This document shows, piece by piece, positions 39,759-45,322 of a stretch of 45,322 nt of DNA; the first letter of the stretch is position 1; every line of letters begins with the position of its first letter. The translations under genes were made by a program, and so were the position numbers. This stretch comes from Roseovarius gahaiensis (lineage in GTDB: Bacteria > Pseudomonadota > Alphaproteobacteria > Rhodobacterales > Rhodobacteraceae): the NCBI RefSeq assembly GCF_011601345.1, contig NZ_JAAORB010000024.1, forward strand, positions 1 to 45,322. The letters run 5' to 3'. Below the pieces are notes generated by a model. It saw only the letters and a list, made by a program, of their open reading frames with translations. It searched no databases and was not told where the DNA came from.

Positions 39759-39774
39759 GTTGTCAAGCGACAAC
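39759..39774 (-). promoter_or_regulatory. Palindrome upstream of the HicA-like pair
   Basis: GTTGTC-AAGC-GACAAC, a perfect 6-bp-arm inverted repeat. On the minus strand it contains TTGACA, a consensus -35, so a bound repressor would block the promoter. Confidence 0.55.
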
Positions 39775-39872
39775 CATTGAGTTTCGGATAGGTCAGTACA
39801 CGCCCAGCTCCAGAGCCAGCGCCAATTCTACCGTTATATCAATATTTTCCAAGGAATGCGGAGGCGCCGATT

Positions 39873-40319
39873 TCAGACTCCGCCCCTCGGCGACACATCC
39901 CTCATCGCCGCCTGCAGCAGCAGCGCCACGTTCTCGGCGGTGAACTTGTAGCCCTTGCCGTCGGGCACACGCGTGGCCGAGATCGGATACTTGGGCCGCC
40001 GGGGATGAATGCCCGTGACGCGGAACCGCTCCCGCCCTGTCGAAAACTCGCGCCCGAAATCGTCTGGCGACAGCCCGTATTCCTCGGCGAGCGCCTCGAA
40101 CAGAATCCGTTCCGGATCCAGCGCTGACCCGTCGGGCAGCGGGATGGACACGCGGACGCCGAACTCGAAGTTCCAGCGCAGGTCCATGGCTTGCGTGCCC
40201 AAACCTTCTGAGACCAGCCCATGCCTAGCGGCCACCTCTGCACAGGCCTCCAACATCTCGGCCTCGATTTTCTTGCACAGACCCGGTGTCAGGTTTCTTG
40301 GGGATGTGATGTCGGACAT
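39873..40319 (-). CDS. Hypothetical protein
   Basis: A 148-residue soluble protein of no family I recognise. ATG 40319 has AAGGAAA upstream. It contains LRWNFEFGVRVSIPLPDGSA, DPERILFEALAEEYGLSPDD and an ending KGYKFTAENVALLLQAAMRD. No signal peptide or membrane segment. Its last 100 bp occur again at 38866-38967, on the far side of the HicA-like module, so the module may have arrived with or recombined at this gene end. Confidence 0.7.
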   Translation of the reverse strand: MSDITSPRNLTPGLCKKIEAEMLEACAEVAARHGLVSEGLGTQAMDLRWNFEFGVRVSIPLPDGSALDPERILFEALAEEYGLSPDDFGREFSTGRERFRVTGIHPRRPKYPISATRVPDGKGYKFTAENVALLLQAAMRDVSPRGGV

Positions 40320-40396
40320 GGCGAATTTCCTTCGAGTTCAAAATAGACCGCAATTGATTTTGCACGAGTGAGGTGGATATCTGGATGCACATTATG

Positions 40397-40636
40397 ATGA
40401 AAGTGAACGCTGCCTGGAACATCTGTAATTTCCGGCGACCCGTCGTTGAAGCGCTCCTGGCGGACGGGCATCGCGTCACGGTGCTGGCACTACCCGACGA
40501 CTCGGTGCCCGACCTCGAACGGATCGGCTGTCGTGTTCTCCAACTCGAAATGAGCGTAAAGGGCCTGAACCCCGTCCAAGAGCTGAAGCTGCAGCGCCTT
40601 TTCCCCAAGTTGGAAGGCCGCGGATTGTTCTCTTAG
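40397..40636 (+). pseudogene. Glycosyltransferase family 4 N-terminal stub
   Basis: MKVNAAWNICNFRRPVVEAL, LADGHRVTVLALPDDSVPDL, LEMSVKGLNP is the N-terminal Rossmann strand and helix of GT4 glycosyltransferases that build capsular or O-antigen polysaccharide. After about 65 residues the frame loses similarity and stops. A full enzyme would be about 370 residues, so this is a relic, probably moved here by rearrangement. Confidence 0.65.
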
Positions 40637-40696
40637 AGCCATTAAAGTTTGCGCAAGGCGAAAGACTCATATCTCTCCCAAACGGAGGATACTGAT

Positions 40697-41155
40697 ATGA
40701 ACACATCTCATGTGGCGGCAGCCATGAAACGGCGGACAGCCACAGAACAAGCCAGAAAGAACCTCACCGATTATGCCCTCGCTGGTTTGCGGCGGTCTCA
40801 CTATGCGGGTGTGTTCAGAAAGACGGAAGGGGCGGTATCCGCGACCTTTATGGCCGAGATCGAGCTTGATGGTTTCGAGCGCAGTCTGCAAATCAGAGCC
40901 ACCGTCCAACGCGATAAAGACGGGCAGCGGTATCTCGAAGGATTGCTATCGGGATTATCGCTTTCCTCTGAGACAAAACGTTTCAAACTGACCCGTGACA
41001 TCGGCATAGCGGATAAGTACAGCGGGACCATAGATTTTCATGGTGCATGCCTGATTATCAATGTCCTGCCAACCACCGCCGTAAACGGCTGCCGCATCAA
41101 TCTCTGTCACATGGAAGTCCTGCGCGAGACGGCAGAATCCGCGTGCCACGAATGA
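40697..41155 (+). CDS. Hypothetical protein
   Basis: A 152-residue protein starting at ATG 40697 with GGAGG 9 nt upstream. It opens MNTSHVAAAMKRRTATEQAR, continues with an amphipathic region and a central beta-rich part (FMAEIELDGFERSLQIRATV, YSGTIDFHGACLIINVLPTT). No family, signal peptide or membrane segment is recognised. It precedes the recombinase gene by 240 bp. The good ribosome binding site and even composition support a real gene. Confidence 0.6.
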   Translation: MNTSHVAAAMKRRTATEQARKNLTDYALAGLRRSHYAGVFRKTEGAVSATFMAEIELDGFERSLQIRATVQRDKDGQRYLEGLLSGLSLSSETKRFKLTRDIGIADKYSGTIDFHGACLIINVLPTTAVNGCRINLCHMEVLRETAESACHE

Positions 41156-41182
41156 TGCTGCGCTTTCAACAAATCCGTTACC

Positions 41183-41201
41183 TTACCAAGGATGTTGGTA
41201 A
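41183..41201 (+). promoter_or_regulatory. Inverted repeat between hypothetical gene and recombinase
   Basis: TTACCAA-GGATG-TTGGTAA, perfect 7-bp arms, 28 nt after the upstream stop. It lacks a T-run, so it is an operator or recombinase-related site rather than a clear terminator. The 240-bp gap also holds a short hairpin with CCCCCT/AGGGGG arms near 41296. Confidence 0.4.
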
Positions 41202-41398
41202 CCGGTCTCAAATAAAACGCTACTGTTTCTGGCTGCGTTGCGTCGCGGTTACGGTCTGTCTTCACGCTCTTTCTCGAAAGCCCGATAACCGTCCTCCCCC
41301 TTATACAGAGGGGGATCACTACGGCCTGCGGCTGAACCTGAATATTCTAGGTCCGAATCCCATTGGCTTTTCGAACACTACTTTTCCACGCCAAGAAG

Positions 41399-42820
41399 AT
41401 GTCTCAAATGACGCAATATGATCGCAACCTTTTCAAGCCTGCTGGCAACGACCCAAGCGCACATGTAAATGCCTGTAGCGGCATTGATGGACCCATGCCC
41501 GATCTTTTTCATGAGAGCCTAAAGGCGCATGATTTCGCGGTCCTTTCCAACAAAAACTTCTCGTTTGCTGATCTTTACAAGAGCGGAACCTGGCAAAAAT
41601 ACGGATATCGGGCGGCAGCCCTAGCGCGCAACCATCCCTCACGCGATCCGTTTATTGCATATCTCGCAAACGATCAGCATCAAAGCTGGACAGGAGCAAA
41701 TAGCCGACAGAGCTACAGGTCTGCGCTTGTTCGATTGGCGGCTCGAGATGTCCTTGAACTGGCTCCGGGATATTGGAGATTGGTGATTGCCGAGGCCGAT
41801 GATGATGCGGCCCGCCGTCAATTCATCCGTCAACTCGAACCTCATGTCGATGATGAAACACGCGCCCGGATTAGGAAGGTTGTCCAAGCGCCATCTCCGT
41901 CCGACATCAAAAAACTGAAGCGCGCTGTCGAGTTCCTGATTCAGGTGCCGCCGGACCCTGATCATACCGCGGTTCGAAGTGGTGCGACCGGACCCGACCG
42001 ACAGGCCTCAAAGCCCCGTTCCGCCACCTCGAAAAAAGAGGCGCTCTACGCGCTCAATCAACATCAGCGGCGCAAGTCGAAATCACATTCTGGCTATAAC
42101 TGGCGCGACCAGTTCTGGAGGGTTGCGGTCATGCCCGATTCACATCTCGACAACGATAGACGGGCTTGCATCGCAGCATTGATGCTGACCGGCTGCAGGC
42201 CCTCTGAGCTTTCGGCCGATCTCGGCGTTGGCGTCTCGGCGCTTGAGTGGGCAGGTCTGGCTCATCTGGCGTTCAAGATTGCCGGTGCAAAGCTTGCCGA
42301 GGAGACTGGCGAGGTTCATGGAAAAGGGCAAGAGCGACGGGATATTGAGGTGCGCTGTCAAACGCCAGAGTCTGAGTGGCTATTTGCATATGTCATGGAA
42401 CAAGACGGCGGCCAGTGCTTTTTGGGCATGCCGGCTCCAACCCACAGTCAAAACGGTATGCCTCTTATGCCAACCGAACGCCGGCGGCGCGTGACCGGAA
42501 GTCTTGGCAAGCTGATCGGACGGCTCGGGAAGGTGGCGTTTCCGAGGCTGCAACAGCGTTTGACACCGTATGTGTTTCGCCATGCGTTGTCGTCTGATTT
42601 GAGAGCTATGGGCGGAATATGGGGCAAGGATGATGTGGCTGCGGCATTGGGTCATCAAAGCACGCGAACACAAACGCATTATGGAAGCACCAATACGTCC
42701 CGAGGCTTGACCGGAAGCCGTGCAGAACAGGTTGCCCGGATTTCCGGTATTGCTCCGGTCCGCAGCCCTGATCGCGGGCCACATCCGGCGGCGCTCAAGC
42801 CTCAAACCCCGAAGGCGTAG
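41399..42820 (+). CDS. Tyrosine recombinase / site-specific integrase
   Basis: A 473-residue integrase from ATG 41399. The N-terminal part includes SRQSYRSALVRLAARDVLEL, a SAM-like core-binding segment, and a charged linker (SKPRSATSKKEALYALNQHQ) precedes the catalytic domain. Catalytic positions: Arg in ALMLTGCRPSELSADLG (about residue 265), the TPYVFRHALSSDL box with Arg and a Tyr in the first His position (about 394), AALGHQSTRTQTHYG with His and the nucleophilic Tyr (about 427). All key residues are present, so the enzyme may be active. No tRNA or attachment site was seen beside it. It could be the integrase of the island, or a xer-like partner of an element outside the window. Confidence 0.85.
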   Translation: MSQMTQYDRNLFKPAGNDPSAHVNACSGIDGPMPDLFHESLKAHDFAVLSNKNFSFADLYKSGTWQKYGYRAAALARNHPSRDPFIAYLANDQHQSWTGANSRQSYRSALVRLAARDVLELAPGYWRLVIAEADDDAARRQFIRQLEPHVDDETRARIRKVVQAPSPSDIKKLKRAVEFLIQVPPDPDHTAVRSGATGPDRQASKPRSATSKKEALYALNQHQRRKSKSHSGYNWRDQFWRVAVMPDSHLDNDRRACIAALMLTGCRPSELSADLGVGVSALEWAGLAHLAFKIAGAKLAEETGEVHGKGQERRDIEVRCQTPESEWLFAYVMEQDGGQCFLGMPAPTHSQNGMPLMPTERRRRVTGSLGKLIGRLGKVAFPRLQQRLTPYVFRHALSSDLRAMGGIWGKDDVAAALGHQSTRTQTHYGSTNTSRGLTGSRAEQVARISGIAPVRSPDRGPHPAALKPQTPKA

Positions 42821-42990
42821 AACAACCAAAGAGATCATGCCTGTGGAAAAGCGCTATCATGCATAATGAATGGGCGTGGGCCAATGACCGTCTGTGCAGG
42901 CGTTACGAAATAGTCGGACAGTTTCGTCTTGGCGTGCATTCCCAGCTGAGCATAAGCATCTGGGACTGCCAAAATTCCAAATATGATATG
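42821..42990. other. Intergenic sequence after the recombinase
   Basis: No gene or structure recognised. Confidence 0.3.
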
Positions 42991-43036
42991 TTGGAGATTA
43001 TGTAGCTACTGCAAATGCAGCACCCAGGGTATTTCG
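42991..43036 (+). repeat. Extra copy of the IS1595-type left end
   Basis: 46 bp matching 1994-2039 at 44 positions, including ATTATGTAGCTACTGCAAAT (42997-43016). It is not followed by a recognisable transposase, so it is a solo end or the relic of a deleted element. Confidence 0.75.
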
Positions 43037-43334
43037 CCCAGCCGTTAACTTTAGAGTGGGCGTTATGAGAACATAACGCCCACATCTCGAAAAGAGATTG
43101 ATGCCGTCCTCAAGGGTTTGTGCGTGGCACTCATTTAATCTGCGGCGATTTCGGGGAAGTTGGCGATTTCCGGATTCTTTTTCTGGGATTTTCTCCTGCC
43201 ACTGGGTCCGATTACATCCTGCGGAGAACACAAAGATCTCGACGGCCATCCTCAGCATTATGACGGCGACAAGGTTCGTCCATTTCGGCGAGCAGATCTT
43301 CGCCGTGCCGACCTTGAGCCTCTGGGTCGAGCGG
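43037..43334. other. Unassigned stretch downstream of hipA module 4
   Basis: A 146-codon minus-strand frame covers this stretch but has no recognisable family and runs out through the IS end, so I do not call it. The only structure is the strong hairpin at 43056-43083. Confidence 0.4.
43056..43083. repeat. Perfect 12-bp hairpin
   Basis: GTGGGCGTTATG-AGAA-CATAACGCCCAC, 12 uninterrupted pairs with a 4-nt loop. No T-run on either side. It lies 20 bp inside the solo IS1595 end, between the recombinase and hipA. Confidence 0.8.
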
Positions 43335-44573
43335 TCACCAGCCCGCCGCGCGCTCCATCTGTTCACTAATTTCCCGACGAAGCTGCGGGGGCACGCCGGT
43401 GGCGTCGGCATACTCCAACCAGTTCGCAGCGGCGCCATCCACCTCGTCGACGACCTCGGCCGCTCGCCGCGCGGAGATCCCGCTCTCCCGCGCCACTGCG
43501 GCGAAGGACTCGCGGCCCGGCTTCCGACCCTCGTCGGCGATGGTGAGCGTGTGTTCGCCGCCGGGTCCGGAGCTGTAGGTCACGTCATAGGCCGGAGCCA
43601 GCCGCCAACTGCCGGCAGCGTCCATCAGGAAGGCGTGGTTCTTTAGGTGATCGTCGCGGTTGTAGGTTCGCGCGTTGAAGACCATCCGGCGATAGACCTG
43701 CTCGGTGGCGCGCGCGTCGCGGGTCATGAAGCGGGTGAGGCGCAGCAGCTCTTTGTAGTCCAGATAGGCTTCGCGGAAGTCGACCGCGAACAGTGCGGCG
43801 ACTGTCTGCATGTGGAGCCGCCCGCCGTCGGGTCGGTCGAACCTCTCCGTGGTAAAGAAGGGCTCGCCGGAGGTCGCGTGCAGCACGCCCGTCCAGCTCA
43901 TCTCGATCCCGGCCGCCCGCGCCATCATCGCATAGGCCGCCTCGACCTCGACAGTGCCCACCGGGTCTTGCAGCGCGCGCCGCTTCACCAGGACATGGCG
44001 CCAGCCCTTCTCCAGCGCCGCGCGGTGATCGCGCAGCCGCGCACCGTCCGCCGCCAGCTGGGCCACGAACTTCGGCCGCGCGCCCTGGGAGCCGCCCGCC
44101 ACCGCGCGCAGCCGCTCCAGTTCCCCGGCCGTGGCGCCGCCATCAACCTCGGGCACTAGCCGTTCGAACCAGTCAAGATCGAAATCACCCTCCGGGTCGG
44201 GATCCTGAGCCGGTTGGTAGGCCAGCGCGCCCATGCCGGCGGTGCCAACCATGGCGAGCCGGTCCATGTCGGTGATTTCGTCCAGCCGCACGCCGCGCGC
44301 CTGCAGTTCGCGGTCGACCAACAGCTTACCCCAGCCGTCGGGCAAGCTGTCGCCAAACACCGCAGGCAAATCGCCGAAGGCGCGGCTCTTGGGGCGCAGG
44401 AGTCCGGCCTGGGAGTTGATGTGGATCGGGGAAATTGGCAGTGGCGCGGCCGCAAAGGTGCGATCCCATTCCAGCACGGCGTGGCGCGCGCGGCCGTCCC
44501 AGCCCATCTGTCCGACCGGGCGCTCGTTGGTGCCGGCGCCGAAATCAATGGTGACATGGAGGCGGTCGATCAT
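43335..44573 (-). CDS. hipA: HipA-family Ser/Thr kinase toxin, module 4
   Basis: A 412-residue HipA-type kinase. FGDSLPDGWGKLLVDREL is the N-subdomain, VAGGSQGARPKFVAQL the P-loop segment (about 158-172), HVLVKRRA the ATP lysine region, FFTTERFDRPDGGRLHMQTV the middle, NRDDHLKNHAFLMD the catalytic loop (Asp307), and YDVTYSSGPGGEHT the metal-binding strand. It is nearest in motif wording to module 1 (GARPK), not to 2 and 3. It overlaps hipB by 4 nt (ATGA). Composition is more GC-rich than its neighbours. Confidence 0.9.
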   Translation of the reverse strand: MIDRLHVTIDFGAGTNERPVGQMGWDGRARHAVLEWDRTFAAAPLPISPIHINSQAGLLRPKSRAFGDLPAVFGDSLPDGWGKLLVDRELQARGVRLDEITDMDRLAMVGTAGMGALAYQPAQDPDPEGDFDLDWFERLVPEVDGGATAGELERLRAVAGGSQGARPKFVAQLAADGARLRDHRAALEKGWRHVLVKRRALQDPVGTVEVEAAYAMMARAAGIEMSWTGVLHATSGEPFFTTERFDRPDGGRLHMQTVAALFAVDFREAYLDYKELLRLTRFMTRDARATEQVYRRMVFNARTYNRDDHLKNHAFLMDAAGSWRLAPAYDVTYSSGPGGEHTLTIADEGRKPGRESFAAVARESGISARRAAEVVDEVDGAAANWLEYADATGVPPQLRREISEQMERAAGW

Positions 44574-44890
44574 GAGATCTTCCTTTTGCGCACGCGTTGT
44601 GGGGTTTTCTCGGACTTCTGCCGCTCGAGCTCATCGAGCGTGCGCGCCTCGACCGGTGGGAAGAGGTTCCTGAAGCCATCCAGCGCGTCAAGCGTCTCGG
44701 CCAGCGCCAACACGGTCGAAAGGGTGCCGTCACCTCTCTTTTCGAATCGTCTCATGGTGGCGAGCGAGATCCCGGCGCGCGCGGCCAGCTCCTCTTGCGT
44801 GAAGCCCATGCCGATGCGCCGCTTGCGCACCGCATCGCGCATCTTCTCCTTGATGTCTTCGGGGGTCAGAAACCCCGGCAATGTCTCCAT
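44570..44890 (-). CDS. hipB: HipB-type antitoxin, module 4
   Basis: 106 residues from ATG 44890 (METLPGFLTPEDIKEKMRDA), with GAGG 6 nt upstream; ATG 44896 is the alternative. The HTH is at about 32-55: MGFTQEELAARAGISLATMR, RFEKRGDG, then TLSTVLALAETLDAL. The C-terminal tail is basic (KTPQRVRKRKIS). Two near-identical operators lie about 70-130 bp upstream, as expected for an autoregulated antitoxin. Confidence 0.86.
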   Translation of the reverse strand: METLPGFLTPEDIKEKMRDAVRKRRIGMGFTQEELAARAGISLATMRRFEKRGDGTLSTVLALAETLDALDGFRNLFPPVEARTLDELERQKSEKTPQRVRKRKIS

Positions 44891-44957
44891 TAGCATCCTC
44901 AGCGCACTGCAAATCTTGTCCAAGAAGATATTGCAAATCTGCAAAGAACTCAACACT

Positions 44958-45018
44958 AAGTATCAAAATAGATACTTTGTTAATAAAACAGCGACTTTAA
45001 GTGTCAAAATTGACGCTA
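44958..45018 (-). promoter_or_regulatory. Promoter and two matching operators of hipBA module 4
   Basis: Operator 1, AAGTATC-AAAATA-GATACTT (44958-44977), is a perfect palindrome. Operator 2, AAGTGTC-AAAATT-GACGCTA (44999-45018), is a diverged copy 41 bp away. On the minus strand TTGACA (45007-45002, inside operator 2), 16 bp, TATTAA (44985-44980) forms a good promoter between them. Confidence 0.7.
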
Positions 45019-45238
45019 CCGGGAATACCAAGACAGCTCTGGTTCGGCGTGGTGGCTTGCTTGCGGATTTCCGGCAGGCCTTGCAGAAGACCTTTTGGTC
45101 GGCCGTGTTTCCATCATCCCCATTCGCTCGGCAACCATCCCAGCGTGAGGTGTCGTCTTTTTTCGGTCGACCTTGGTTGACCTGCGATGGCGCTGCGACG
45201 CCGAAGTTTGGACATCCGGGCGTCCAGCAAGCATTCAC
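45019..45238 (-). other. Possible zinc-ribbon transposase fragment at the window edge
   Basis: A minus-strand frame reads ACWTPGCPNFGVAAPSQVNQ ... KVFCKACRKSASKPP, a C-x4-C / C-x2-C pair like the N-terminal zinc ribbon of some transposases ('CxNxxCPNxG...YRCKAC-KT-S'). It runs on into the hipB operators without the rest of such a protein, so it is at most a fragment. The last 84 bp of the window show nothing recognisable. Confidence 0.25.
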
Positions 45239-45322
45239 TTTCCACCTAATGGATCGAAGCCACCGGCTTCCAGCCGGTCCGCTTCAGCGAATCTGTTGTG
45301 ATCTTCCTCCCCGGAATCTGAA

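Noticed and set aside
43056..43083. Rho-independent terminator
   Set aside because: Strong stem but no T-run on either side.
42998..43438. 146-codon minus-strand frame
   Set aside because: Overlaps the end of hipA, a hairpin and an IS end; no recognisable domain.
1..45322. CRISPR array, tRNA, rRNA or plasmid origin
   Set aside because: No regularly spaced repeats, no cloverleaf-like sequence, no rep or par genes or iteron arrays noticed.

Overview
The window looks like an accessory island of an alphaproteobacterium, most probably a Rhodobacterales (Roseobacter-type) genome or plasmid. The evidence is high-GC codon use, a TRAP transporter with an acyl-CoA catabolic operon, and a PepSY/cytochrome b561/two-component cluster. 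It is packed with decayed insertion sequences (IS3, IS21, IS66, IS110/IS1111, IS1595, IS605-type tnpB, IS630 remnants) and toxin-antitoxin style modules. No rRNA, tRNA or CRISPR array was seen.

Layout. 1-3.5 kb: IS graveyard, with an AT-rich orphan gene, a mosaic transposase reading frame and an IS1595-type element with a broken tnpB inside its inverted repeats. 3.5-5 kb: intact amidase. 5.2-7.9 kb: hipBA module 1 between two integrase fragments. 7.9-10.9 kb: an IS3-family element split by an intact IS1111-group (IS110 family) element. The non-coding part of that element contains short segments matching its own donor ends and the IS3 target, as expected of a bridge (seek) RNA. 11.1-12.8 kb: first copy of a formamidase/acetamidase segment. 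13-14.8 kb: hipBA module 2. 14.8-26.7 kb: a ten-gene minus-strand operon. 26.8-28.8 kb: its divergent TetR regulator and a CurA-like reductase. 29.3-32.7 kb: histidine kinase, response regulator and PepSY, divergent from PepSY and cytochrome b561. 33.3-35.1 kb: hipBA module 3. 35.6-37.3 kb: second, nearly identical formamidase segment. 37.3-38.1 kb: IS21 and IS66 remnants. 38.2-40.3 kb: vapBC, a second two-gene TA-like module and a hypothetical gene whose 3' end is duplicated around that module. 40.4-42.8 kb: glycosyltransferase stub, hypothetical gene, tyrosine recombinase. 43.3-45 kb: hipBA module 4 with two matching operators.

How the genes work together. The central operon encodes a TRAP importer (DctP, DctQ, DctM), an acyl-CoA synthetase, an SDR, an APH-type kinase and an ACAD10/11-type acyl-CoA dehydrogenase. 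This is the enzyme logic of 4-keto/4-hydroxy acid catabolism by phosphorylation and elimination (compare lvaA, C, D, E of the levulinate pathway). An MDR oxidoreductase, an alpha/beta hydrolase and a cytoplasmic BisC/DMSO-reductase-type molybdoenzyme follow. The operon lies between the two direct formamidase repeats, so 24.5 kb could in principle be excised or amplified by homologous recombination. Four mutually different HipBA pairs, VapBC and an additional TA-like pair suggest that the island is held by addiction modules or is a hotspot for them.
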